DNA of 33,538 nucleotides from contig JANXVU010000047.1 of NCBI GenBank assembly GCA_025351485.1, positions 1 to 33,538 of the forward strand, read 5' to 3'. This DNA comes from Candidatus Eiseniibacteriota bacterium. GTDB lineage: Bacteria; Eisenbacteria; RBG-16-71-46; JACRLI01. The notes under the pieces were generated by a model. It searched no databases. It was not told the origin of the DNA and was given only the letters and a program-made list of their open reading frames with translations. How positions within the stretch are numbered: the first letter of the stretch is position 1; each line of letters opens with the position of its first letter. This document shows, piece by piece, positions 14,577-22,214 of the stretch. Made by a program: the position numbers and the translations under genes.

Positions 14577-17500
14577 CTAACTATTAAGACTCTTGACCCT
14601 CACCCGGCGGTCGAGTCCGAACATCTTGATCTTCTGGAGGAGCGAAGGGTAGGAGATACCCAGCTCGCGCGCAGCCTGGCTCTTGTTCCAGCGGGATGCT
14701 TCGAGGGCCTGGCCGATGGCCTTGCGTTCCATTTCCGCGACCTGGGCCCACAGCTTTCCACGGGCTCCGGTGGTCACCGGGGGAGCGTCCAGGTAGAACT
14801 CCTCGGGCAGAAGATCGGCCCCCAGCGGATGGCGCGGATCGGCGAGCACCACCATGCGCTTCACGACCTTTTCAATCTCGCGCACGTTTCCGCGCCACGG
14901 ATGGTCCAGGAAGTGTTGCCGGACTTCGGGCGTGAACTCCCCAACGTCCTTGGTGAACTGGGCCGCGAACTGGTGGCGGAAGAAATCCGCGAGCAACGGA
15001 ATGTCTTCGCGCCGGGTGCGCAGGGCCGGCACCTGGATCAGGATGTCGTTGAGCCGGTAGTAGAGGTCCTCCAGGAATCGGCCCGAGGCGATGCGGATCT
15101 TGAGATCGGCATTGGTGGCGCAGATCACGCGCACGTTCACCGTCTTCCAGTGGTTGGATCCCACCGCCCGGATCTCGCCGCGGTCCAGCACGTGCAGGAG
15201 CTTGCCCTGCACCGCCTCCGAGAGCCGGTCCACCTCGTCCAGGAACACCGTGCCGCCTTCCGCCTCTTCGAACAACCCAAGCTTGTCCCGGCTGGCGCCC
15301 GTGAAGGCGCCCGAGACGTGCCCGAACAGTTCGCTCTCTAGCAGAGGCTCCGGCAGCGCGGCGCAGTTGATCGGCACGAAAGCCTTGTCGCGCCGGTGAC
15401 TTCTCTGATGGATGGCCCGGGCGATCAAGCCCTTGCCGGTTCCCGTCTCGCCCTGCAGCAGGACGCTGGCGGTGGCATCGCTGACCTTGTCCACCAGGCG
15501 CAGGATGTCGAGCATCTGCGGGCTCTGGGTGACGATGCCGTCGGCGGCGCCGCTCAGCTTGAGACCTTCCTTGAGACTCCGGTTCTCCTCCCACAGCGCC
15601 TGGCGGCGCGCTTCCACGGAAGCCGCCGCGATCAGGCTGCTCAACGCCACCAGCAGGTCCAGTTCCCGCTGGCGCAGCGGGCCGGTGGCGCTCTTCAGGC
15701 CCCGGCCGAGGAACAGGATTCCATGAACCTGGTCGCCCGCGCCGAGCGGAAGGGCGGCGATCGAACCCATGCCGGACAAGAGCGACGCGGCCCTGGCCGG
15801 AAGCATCGGGTCGGAAGCGGCCCGGGTGGAGAACACCGGCCGGCCGACCATCATGCACTGCTCGGAAAGGGCCACCGCGATGTCGAGCGCCGACTCGGCC
15901 CGCAGGCCGAGATGGGCGCGGAGCAGGCAGTCGCCGCCTTCACGCTCGGCCAGGAACACCACATCGGCCGGGAAACGCTCGGCCAGGAGCTGCACCAGCG
16001 CCTCGCTCCAGTCCCGCGATCCCGCCTCGCGGAAGACCCGGTTCACGTCCTCGAGCAGGCGGAAGTCGTTGGAAGAGGACGCCGACCCCTGCAGATAGCT
16101 GACTTCCAGGCTGGAACGCAGCTCGGCGGCGCGCTCCTCGATCGAGGATCGGAAGGAGCCGCTGTAATTGAGCGCTTCCTCGAGCTCCGTCAGCGCCTGG
16201 TCCAGCCGGCCCTGCGCCAGATCCAGCCGGGCCAGCTTCAAGGTGGTGTGCGCGAGGTAGTACTCGCAATCGAAGGAGACGAACAGGGCACTGGCACGGC
16301 GAAGGTGGCGGCCGGCGCGGTCGGCCATGTGGCCGTCCCGGCGGTCTTCGTAGAGTTCCGTTTCCAGGGAACCGGCCGCGTAGAGGGCCGAGGCCAGCTC
16401 GAAGCGCTCCCCCACCTCGGTCAGTTGCTGGATCGCCTGGTCCATCAGGGCCGTGTAGCCGGAGATGTCCCCGCGGCGTCCGGCGGCCAGGGCCAGCAGC
16501 CTCCAGGAAGCGGCCTCTTCCAGCCGGTCGTGCTGGCGACGGGCCAGGTCCAGGGCGCGGCGTCCGCAGGCTTCCGCATCGGCGAGGCGGCCCTGGCGAA
16601 GGCGCAGGTCACCGAGCCGGCGCACGATTTCAAGGGTCACATCGCCCTCGGGCGCGAGCTCTTCGGCGGCCTTCAATCCGGTTTCGTAGAGCGCATCGGC
16701 CTGCTCAAGCCGGCCGCGGTCGGCCTCGACTTCGCCCAGGAACTCCAGGGACAGGATGCCGTCGCGACGGTAGCCGTGTTTTTCACACAGTTCACGGGAT
16801 TCGCGCAGGGCGGCTTCGGCGGCCTCATAGGAACGCTTGCGGCGGAGCAGGCAGGCCAGCGAGTTGAGGGCGGAGGCACGCGCCAGATAGTCCTCGGTGT
16901 CGCGCGCCATCACCATGCATCGCTCCAGGTACTCGCGGGCAATATCCCACTCGCCCAGCTTGAAGCGCACGATCCCAAGATTGAGGCAGTTCAGGGTCAC
17001 GCGGGAGTAGTTGCCGAGCCGCTCGTTGATGCGCAGCGCCCGCTCCAGGAAGCGGAGCGCCCCGGCCAGATCGCCGGAGTTCTTCGCCACCAGGCCCAGG
17101 TTGTTGTAGGCCAGTGCCGCGCCTTCCTCGCTGTCGATGCGCTTGAAGGAGGCCAGCGCCCGCTCGAAGAAGTCCCGCGCCGTGGCAAAGTCGCCCTGCC
17201 TGGCGTGGCTGACTCCCATGGCCAGTTCCAGGTGCGCCACTTCAAGGTTCTCGTTGGAATCGCGCAGGAGGCGGTAGGAGATCCCGGCGGTTTCAAGGGA
17301 GTCGCGGTAGAGGCCGCCCAGATTGAGCAGCGCGGCCTTGCGCCCCAGGACCTTGCCCAGCGGAGCGCCGGGAGTCTCGGGGGCCAGCAGCGCTTCCGCG
17401 CGCGCGACGGCTTCCAGCGCGGCCTGGTACTGGCCGTGCTGCCGGTGAGCTTCCGCCACTTTGAGGAGGATTCGGACGCGATCGGACGGCTCGGCCTGCA

Positions 17501-17663
17501 CGGGCAGACCCCGGAGCGCATTCTCGTAGTACGCGACCGCGTCACCGAAATTGGCGCCGGCGAAATGAACGTCGCCTAGCGATTCGGGCTGACCCGGCTG
17601 CTGCTGCGTACTTGCGCCCGCTTCCATGGCGGACCGGTTCTTTGGATCCCTCGATGGGGCCAT
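14577..17663 (-). CDS. Sigma-54-dependent activator with TPR sensor region, GAF, AAA+ and Fis HTH
   Basis: The protein has 1028 residues. The first half (about 30-500) is a run of tetratricopeptide repeats (A-x-x-YYENAL, ALAYNNLGLVAKNSGDLAGALRFLERALRI and others). A GAF-like domain follows (about 520-690). The sigma-54 AAA+ domain has Walker A GETGTGKG from 738, the sigma-54 contact loop GAFTGA at 785-790, Walker B TVFLDEVD, and WRGNVREIEKVVKR. A Fis-type helix-turn-helix is at about 992-1017 (NKSQAARELGISYPSLLQKIK). There is no receiver domain, so it should respond to a ligand or protein partner through the TPR/GAF half. It is cytoplasmic. The ATG at 17663 is used; 17627 is possible. The sigma-54 promoter at 13662-13677, next downstream, is its likely target. 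Confidence 0.92.
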   Translation of the reverse strand: MAPSRDPKNRSAMEAGASTQQQPGQPESLGDVHFAGANFGDAVAYYENALRGLPVQAEPSDRVRILLKVAEAHRQHGQYQAALEAVARAEALLAPETPGAPLGKVLGRKAALLNLGGLYRDSLETAGISYRLLRDSNENLEVAHLELAMGVSHARQGDFATARDFFERALASFKRIDSEEGAALAYNNLGLVAKNSGDLAGALRFLERALRINERLGNYSRVTLNCLNLGIVRFKLGEWDIAREYLERCMVMARDTEDYLARASALNSLACLLRRKRSYEAAEAALRESRELCEKHGYRRDGILSLEFLGEVEADRGRLEQADALYETGLKAAEELAPEGDVTLEIVRRLGDLRLRQGRLADAEACGRRALDLARRQHDRLEEAASWRLLALAAGRRGDISGYTALMDQAIQQLTEVGERFELASALYAAGSLETELYEDRRDGHMADRAGRHLRRASALFVSFDCEYYLAHTTLKLARLDLAQGRLDQALTELEEALNYSGSFRSSIEERAAELRSSLEVSYLQGSASSSNDFRLLEDVNRVFREAGSRDWSEALVQLLAERFPADVVFLAEREGGDCLLRAHLGLRAESALDIAVALSEQCMMVGRPVFSTRAASDPMLPARAASLLSGMGSIAALPLGAGDQVHGILFLGRGLKSATGPLRQRELDLLVALSSLIAAASVEARRQALWEENRSLKEGLKLSGAADGIVTQSPQMLDILRLVDKVSDATASVLLQGETGTGKGLIARAIHQRSHRRDKAFVPINCAALPEPLLESELFGHVSGAFTGASRDKLGLFEEAEGGTVFLDEVDRLSEAVQGKLLHVLDRGEIRAVGSNHWKTVNVRVICATNADLKIRIASGRFLEDLYYRLNDILIQVPALRTRREDIPLLADFFRHQFAAQFTKDVGEFTPEVRQHFLDHPWRGNVREIEKVVKRMVVLADPRHPLGADLLPEEFYLDAPPVTTGARGKLWAQVAEMERKAIGQALEASRWNKSQAARELGISYPSLLQKIKMFGLDRRVRVKSLNS

Positions 17664-17704
17664 AGCAATCTCGACGGTTTGGGTCTAGGGGGACGCCGTG
17701 CTAT

Positions 17705-18055
17705 TTACGCCGTGATTCCGAAGAGAGCCTTGGCAATGAGCCGGATGATGCCCACCGTGGTCCGCGTTCCAAGAACGTGACCGGATGGAATCCGCCCGCT
17801 CAGCGAGTTGCGATTGTCGACGCTTCCCGGTCCCGGCACCAGGGTGACGGGCGGCGGGGTCGCAGACTTGGTGTTCGGCGTGTGGTTGTACTGGTCGGAA
17901 TCTCCGAAGGGTGAAATCGGTGTCGTGCTCACCTTTCGGTCTGGCGGATAGTCAGGGTCGTTTACACCCAGACCGGCCTTTACTGCGGGGGGGGACGAAA
18001 GGCAGGCCGCCGCCAGCGCTACTGCAAAGATGAATGCAGCACGTGGGCGATGCAT
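17705..18055 (-). CDS. Small secreted protein of unknown function
   Basis: I do not recognise this 116-residue protein. It opens with a clear signal peptide (MHRPRAAFIFAVALAAACLSSPPAVKA), followed by a Pro/Ser/Thr/Asn-rich mature part without cysteines and a C-terminal hydrophobic or amphipathic stretch (VGIIRLIAKALFGI). ATG 18055 has AAAGGAG 8-14 bases upstream; an upstream in-frame ATG at 18100 would spoil the signal peptide. It lies 41 bases ahead of the sigma-54 activator on the same strand and behind a strong promoter, so the two probably share a transcript. The pairing of a small exported protein and a TPR regulator hints at feedback, but nothing in the sequence proves it. Confidence 0.65.
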   Translation of the reverse strand: MHRPRAAFIFAVALAAACLSSPPAVKAGLGVNDPDYPPDRKVSTTPISPFGDSDQYNHTPNTKSATPPPVTLVPGPGSVDNRNSLSGRIPSGHVLGTRTTVGIIRLIAKALFGITA

Positions 18056-18092
18056 GGGCTTGTACTCCTTTCGCATCATGGGTCTACAGTAA

Positions 18093-18116
18093 ATGTCCAC
18101 TAGGGTTGGCGGACAT
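18093..18116 (-). promoter_or_regulatory. Hairpin at the 5' end of the transcript
   Basis: ATGTCC (18093-18098) and GGACAT (18111-18116) are perfect arms with a 12-base loop. The predicted transcription start is near 18117, so the hairpin would form at the very 5' end of the message or act as an operator. It ends 37 bases before ATG 18055. Confidence 0.35.
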
Positions 18117-18123
18117 CAGGGTA

Positions 18124-18152
18124 ATTATAAAAGGAGTTGCCAGTTCTGTCGA
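18124..18152 (-). promoter_or_regulatory. Strong sigma-70 promoter for the small secreted protein and sigma-54 activator
   Basis: On the minus strand, TCGACA (18152-18147), a 17-base spacer and TATAAT (18129-18124): five of six and six of six. It is the best sigma-70 match in the window. It lies downstream of the ppx terminator hairpin. Confidence 0.7.
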
Positions 18153-18196
18153 GTGGGAAAGAATGACTCAGCTGGGAAGAAGTGTCGAAATATGAC

Positions 18197-18214
18197 GGGT
18201 CGCTCAGGCGACCC
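18197..18214 (-). terminator. Terminator hairpin holding the ppx stop codon
   Basis: On the minus strand GGGTCGC and GCGACCC form seven pairs around the loop CTGA, and the TGA in that loop is the stop codon of the Ppx/GppA gene (18206-18204). It is followed by GTCATATTTCG, a weak T-rich stretch. Confidence 0.5.
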
Positions 18215-19151
18215 CAGGCGCGGCGGGGAACTCATGCAGGAGTCCATATCGAAGGCCCCGGGTCGAGACCTGCACCTCGGGCGCCTCGAAGAACCGGACC
18301 GCTTCGTCCAGGATGGCCGCCCCGGCCGCCACCAGGTCGGCCCTGCCATCCCCCACCCAGTGGCGCCGCTCCACGGGGTCCATGGAGCGGATCCGGGCGG
18401 AAACCCGCTGGACGTCCTCCCGGCTCATCCGGGTGCCGTCCAGCTCGTCGGGGTCGTAATGGCGGGTTCCCAGGTGGACCATGGCGAAGGCGGTCAGCGT
18501 GCCACCCACCCCCCGGATCGGGCTGCCGGTGAACTCGGCCTTCCATGAGCTGGCGGCCCCACCCAGGGCCTCTTCCAGGATGCCCCTCGCGAACTCGTAC
18601 CCGGAGTCGGATTCCACCCCCCCGCGGGAGGCGGCGCGCTCGTAGAGCCGCACGCACCCTATGTCCAGGCTGAGCAGCGCCTTGGGTTCGCTTCCGTACC
18701 CCGCGGCGAACTCGGTGCTGCCCCCCCCCACGTCCATGGCGATGACCCGGTCCGTGCCGGTGCGCCCGTGCTGGAGCGACCGGTACACCAGGCGGGCTTC
18801 GTCCAGGCCGGACAGGATCCTCAGGCTGAGACCGGTTTCCTGCTCGATGCGGCGGGCCAGCTCGGGGCCATTGGTCGCGGAGCGAAGCGCGCTGGTCGCG
18901 GCCATGACGATGCGCGAGGCGCCGGTGGAACCGGCCTCGGAAACGACTTCACGGATGGCTTTCAGGGTTCGTTCGGCAGGGCCGGGGGCGATCAGGCCCG
19001 TGGCTTCGAGGCCTTCCCCCAGCCGGGTGACGATTCCGCGGCGGACCAGGGCGCACACCCGGCCGTCCGGGTGGACATCTCCCACCAGGAGCCGCACGGA
19101 GTTCGTCCCTATGTCGATGGAGGCGCGGCGCTCGGAAACCTGGCGCGCCAT
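18204..19151 (-). CDS. ppx: Ppx/GppA phosphatase family (exopolyphosphatase-like)
   Basis: The 315-residue protein has the ASKHA fold of Ppx/GppA, cytoplasmic enzymes that split polyphosphate or convert pppGpp to ppGpp. Seen: the first phosphate loop ASIDIGTNSVRLLVGDV, ATSALRSATNGPELARRI, ILSGLDEARLVYRSL, the second loop AMDVGGGSTEF, LDIGCVRLYE and RGVGGTLTAFAMVHLG. It is the short two-domain form without the C-terminal HD-like part, so substrate preference stays open. ATG 19151 is six bases after the ArsR-like stop, suggesting one transcript. A run of nine G lies in the second phosphate loop. Confidence 0.9.
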   Translation of the reverse strand: MARQVSERRASIDIGTNSVRLLVGDVHPDGRVCALVRRGIVTRLGEGLEATGLIAPGPAERTLKAIREVVSEAGSTGASRIVMAATSALRSATNGPELARRIEQETGLSLRILSGLDEARLVYRSLQHGRTGTDRVIAMDVGGGSTEFAAGYGSEPKALLSLDIGCVRLYERAASRGGVESDSGYEFARGILEEALGGAASSWKAEFTGSPIRGVGGTLTAFAMVHLGTRHYDPDELDGTRMSREDVQRVSARIRSMDPVERRHWVGDGRADLVAAGAAILDEAVRFFEAPEVQVSTRGLRYGLLHEFPAAPGVA

Positions 19152-19157
19152 TCGTCC

Positions 19158-19568
19158 CTAGAGGAGGAAGTCTTCGCTGCCGTCGCGATTGACGGCAGCG
19201 GGCACACCGGCCTGGTTCATTTCCGGGAAGATGTCGGAATCGGCCGCCAGGGCGCCGTCGCGGGGTGAGCCGGCAGCGAGCCCCATGAGTTCCAGGCTGC
19301 GCCGGGCGGACCATTCCATGGCCACGGCCTCGTAGATCATATTCCGGCCCTTGCGGGTCACGCGAACCAGCCCCGCGCGCCGCAGGGCGTTCAGGTACTG
19401 GGAGACGGCCGGCTGGCTGCGCCCCGAAAGGGCCACCAGCTCGCTCACGGTGAGCGGCCGAAGACAGGCTTCGAGGTAGAGGCGGTAGCGCTGCGGATGG
19501 CCAAGCGCCTTGAAAACGCGGGCCCAGCGAACCTCTTCCGATTTCTGGGATGGGTCGGAATTCGGCAT
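19158..19568 (-). CDS. ArsR-family winged-helix regulator
   Basis: The protein has 136 residues. The wHTH lies at about 14-80 (RVFKALGHPQRYRLYLEACLRPLTVSELVALSGRSQPAVSQYLNALRRAGLVRVTRKGRNMIYEA). The metal-binding ELCVCDL motif of ArsR/SmtB sensors is absent, and the segment here is RPLTVSELV, so it is probably not a classic metal sensor. The C-terminal 45 residues are low in structure. ATG 19568 has GAGGG upstream. It is divergent from rlmN and shares the control region with it; ppx follows in the same transcript. The palindrome AATGGTACCATT ahead of it is a likely self-binding site. Confidence 0.85.
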   Translation of the reverse strand: MPNSDPSQKSEEVRWARVFKALGHPQRYRLYLEACLRPLTVSELVALSGRSQPAVSQYLNALRRAGLVRVTRKGRNMIYEAVAMEWSARRSLELMGLAAGSPRDGALAADSDIFPEMNQAGVPAAVNRDGSEDFLL

Positions 19569-19581
19569 TTGTTTCCCTCAT

Positions 19582-19611
19582 TTGACGGGTCTAGGCATCA
19601 ATGGTACCATT
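19582..19611. promoter_or_regulatory. Overlapping divergent promoters around a 12-bp palindrome
   Basis: AATGGTACCATT (19600-19611) is a perfect palindrome. On the plus strand, TTGACG (19582-19587), a 17-base spacer and TACCAT (19605-19610) form a promoter towards rlmN. On the minus strand, TTGGAC, a 17-base spacer and TACCAT (19606-19601) form one towards the ArsR-like gene. Both -10 elements lie within the palindrome, so one bound dimer would block both directions. Confidence 0.45.
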
Positions 19612-19666
19612 TCCTTTACCACAGTCCAACAAATATTCCTTATTTCTCACTCTCCGGAGCCCACAA

Positions 19667-20710
19667 TTGATCTCCCTGCGGCCCCACATCCTCAGCCGGG
19701 ACCCTCTCCAATTGGAACGCGACTTCGTGTTGCACGGCTGGGAGAAGTACCGGGCGGCCCAGATCCTGAAATGGGTCTACCGGGGCGTCCTGGATCCCAT
19801 GCAGATCCCGAATATTCCCAAGCACTTGCGCGAGGGACTTGACGATACCTATGAGTTCTCGATCCCGCTGACGGTCAAGGAATCCGAGTCCGAGATGGAC
19901 CGGAGCACCAAGCTGGCGCTACGGCTGCGGGACGGCCGGATCGTGGAGTGCGTCCACCTCCAGACCCCCCGGCTCCACACCCTGTGCGTCTCTTCCCAGG
20001 TCGGGTGCGCCATGGGGTGTACGTTTTGCGCCACCGGGAAAATGGGGTTGCTGCGCAACCTGGAAGTCTGGGAGATCCTGGCGCAGCTGCTGAAACTGAG
20101 GATGCGGGCCCCCGAAGACCGGCACGTCAACGTGGTGTTCATGGGGATGGGCGAGCCCATGGTCAATTACGACCGGGTTCTGGAATCGATCCGGGTGGCG
20201 AACGACCCGCGCACGCTGGGCCTGGGGGCGCGACATTTCACCATTTCCACTTCCGGAGTGGTGCCGGGGATCCGCAAGCTGGCCAAGGAAGCCATGCAGG
20301 TCAACCTGGCCATTTCGCTCAACGCCACCACCGACACGCAGCGCACCAAGCTCATGCCGGTGAACAAGCGCTGGCCCATCGCCGACCTGATGCTGGCTGC
20401 GCGCTACTACACCGAGAACACCCAGCGGCGGCTCACCTTCGAGTACGTGCTGCTGGGCGGGGTGAACGACACCCCGGGGGACGCGCGCCGGCTTTCCAAG
20501 CTCACCCGGGACCTGCCGCACAAGATCAACCTGATCAATTGGAACCCCACCCCCGGGGCTCCCTACCATCCCAGCAAGAAGCCCCAGGTGTTCCGCGATA
20601 TCCTGATGAACGAGGGTCACCAGGTGACGCTTCGCTACAGCCAGGGCAAGGACGTGAACGCCGCCTGCGGCCAGCTCGGCGCGGACCTGCTGGCCAAAGC
20701 CGGGAGCTGA
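19667..20710 (+). CDS. rlmN: RlmN, dual-specificity 23S rRNA/tRNA adenine C2-methyltransferase
   Basis: This is a radical-SAM enzyme of 347 residues that methylates A2503 of 23S rRNA and A37 of some tRNAs. Seen: the three cluster cysteines Cys114, Cys118 and Cys121 in CAMGCTFCATGKMG, GMGEPMVNYDRVL, HFTISTSGVVPGI, LAISLNATTD and the C-terminal mechanistic cysteine near 334 (VNAACGQL). The frame is open up to ATG 19601, but that ATG lies inside the promoter palindrome. TTG 19667 has GGAG seven bases before it and gives the normal N terminus, so I prefer it. The kinase gene follows after seven bases. Confidence 0.9.
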   Translation: MISLRPHILSRDPLQLERDFVLHGWEKYRAAQILKWVYRGVLDPMQIPNIPKHLREGLDDTYEFSIPLTVKESESEMDRSTKLALRLRDGRIVECVHLQTPRLHTLCVSSQVGCAMGCTFCATGKMGLLRNLEVWEILAQLLKLRMRAPEDRHVNVVFMGMGEPMVNYDRVLESIRVANDPRTLGLGARHFTISTSGVVPGIRKLAKEAMQVNLAISLNATTDTQRTKLMPVNKRWPIADLMLAARYYTENTQRRLTFEYVLLGGVNDTPGDARRLSKLTRDLPHKINLINWNPTPGAPYHPSKKPQVFRDILMNEGHQVTLRYSQGKDVNAACGQLGADLLAKAGS

Positions 20711-20717
20711 CGCGGCC

Positions 20718-22214
20718 ATGAAGACCGGGCGGCCCCCGCGGCGCCTGCGTCAGCGGCTGTTCCTTTCCTTCCTCGCGTTCGCCGTCCTTCCAAGCCTGCT
20801 GCTGACCTGGATCGCGTATCGTTCCATCGACGCGAGCCTGGACCTGTGGCGCACACCGGCGGTGAGCCGGGCCCTGGAGGGCTCCGTCCAGGTCGCCCGG
20901 CAGATTCTCGCCGACCGCCGGCCGGCGATGGAGGTTGCGCTGGACTCGCTGATCGCCGGGGGCGTGCTGCCATCCCCGCGGCTCCTCGGCGGCACGCGGT
21001 TCGAGGCGGTGGGACTCGCGACCGCCTCCGACCGGGACCACCCCGTCTGGTCGACAAGACCAGGCCACCTGGAGCTGATCCCCCTGCTGGAACGCCGCCT
21101 GGCCCGCATCGAGGCGGATACCCTGGTGGTGGCGGGCCCCGAACACCTGGCGCTGGTCCGGGTGCGGAACGGCCGCCGCTGGATCGCCCTCTCCCCGCTG
21201 CCCTCCGAAGTGAGTGGCCCGCTGGCGGAAATCCTCAAGGCCCGGTCCTTCTACGACGAACTGGACGACTACCGCACCGTGACCCGGCGCACGATCGGAC
21301 TGGCTTCCCTGGGCCTTCTGGCGCTGCTCCTGGTGGTGGCGTGGTTCTTCGCGCGCGGCACGGCCTCGGGCGTGACCCGGCCGCTGGAAGCCCTGGCCCG
21401 CGCCATGGCCGCCTTCAGCCGCGGCGAGCATGTGAAAATGCAGCCCGCCGGAGAGCTCGAGGTCCGCGAGCTCTCCGCCTCGTTTGAAACCATGCGCGAC
21501 GACCTGGCGCGCAGCCAGGAGAGCCTGGCCCGGGCCGAGCGCACCGCGGCCTGGCGCGAAGTTGCCCGGCGCATCGCCCACGAGATCAAGAACCCCCTGA
21601 CCCCGATCCGGCTCGCGGTGCACCGCCTGCGCTCCCTGGAAGGCTCACTCCCCGGAGCCGAACGCGGACGCCTGGCCGAGAGTCTGGACTCCGTGGACCG
21701 CGAGGTCGAAACCCTGCGCAACATGGCGGACACCTTTTCGCGATTTTCACGACTGCCCGAGCCGGACCGCCGTCGGGCCGCCCTGCTACCCATCGTCAAG
21801 TCGGTGGCGGAGATGTACGATGGCAGCGAAGTGGAGCTCGAACATCGCGTGGACGGAGACCTGGAGGCGGACGTGGACGAAGGCCAGTTGCGCCAGGCCC
21901 TGCACAACCTGATCCAGAATGCCGCCGATGCCACCGGCGGACGGGGCCCGGTGCGCATCGGCGCGGGCCGCGAAGCCCGCTCGGGCGTGCACGGTGTCTA
22001 TTTGCAAGTAGGGGACGCGGGCCCGGGATTCGGCAGCGAAGCACTGGCCCGCGCGGGCGAACCCTACTTCACGCAAAAGACCCACGGCACGGGCCTGGGC
22101 CTGGCCATGGTGCGCCGCATCGCCGAAGGGCACGGCGGCAGTCTGGCCATTGGCAATGCGCCGGCCGGAGGCGGGCTGGTGGAGATCTGGATACCCGTGA
22201 AGGCGCGGTCATGA
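20718..22214 (+). CDS. NtrY-like membrane sensor histidine kinase
   Basis: The 498-residue protein has two membrane helices (about 14-34 and 193-213) enclosing a periplasmic sensor region of about 155 residues, then a HAMP-like linker (about 212-265). The kinase core has the H-box RRIAHEIKNPLTPIRLAV (His288), N-box LIQNAADATGG, G1 GDAGPGFG and G2 GTGLGLAMV. The H-box pattern AHEIKNPLTPI is that of NtrY and NtrB relatives. It should phosphorylate the regulator encoded next, which it overlaps by four bases (ATGA). No PAS domain is evident. The signal is unknown; the envelope genes downstream suggest a membrane-related cue. Confidence 0.92.
   Translation: MKTGRPPRRLRQRLFLSFLAFAVLPSLLLTWIAYRSIDASLDLWRTPAVSRALEGSVQVARQILADRRPAMEVALDSLIAGGVLPSPRLLGGTRFEAVGLATASDRDHPVWSTRPGHLELIPLLERRLARIEADTLVVAGPEHLALVRVRNGRRWIALSPLPSEVSGPLAEILKARSFYDELDDYRTVTRRTIGLASLGLLALLLVVAWFFARGTASGVTRPLEALARAMAAFSRGEHVKMQPAGELEVRELSASFETMRDDLARSQESLARAERTAAWREVARRIAHEIKNPLTPIRLAVHRLRSLEGSLPGAERGRLAESLDSVDREVETLRNMADTFSRFSRLPEPDRRRAALLPIVKSVAEMYDGSEVELEHRVDGDLEADVDEGQLRQALHNLIQNAADATGGRGPVRIGAGREARSGVHGVYLQVGDAGPGFGSEALARAGEPYFTQKTHGTGLGLAMVRRIAEGHGGSLAIGNAPAGGGLVEIWIPVKARS

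Noticed and set aside
14143-14580. 145-codon open frame in the gap after the sigma-54 activator
   Set aside because: No ribosome-binding site, no signal peptide or domain, it crosses the long inverted repeat, and its end overlaps the activator's stop region.
15396-17579. 727-codon open frame on the plus strand
   Set aside because: It is antisense to the sigma-54 activator, whose domains are unmistakable; the translation has no known domain and a Gln/Gly/Arg-rich shadow composition typical of high-GC DNA.
17693-17714. Direct repeat ACGCCGTG at 17693-17700 and 17707-17714
   Set aside because: Only eight bases long in GC-rich DNA and with one copy inside a coding region; not distinguishable from chance.
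18124-18152. Sigma-54 promoter ahead of the small secreted protein
   Set aside because: A TGGCA occurs there but no GC follows at the right distance, while the sigma-70 elements at the same place are nearly perfect.
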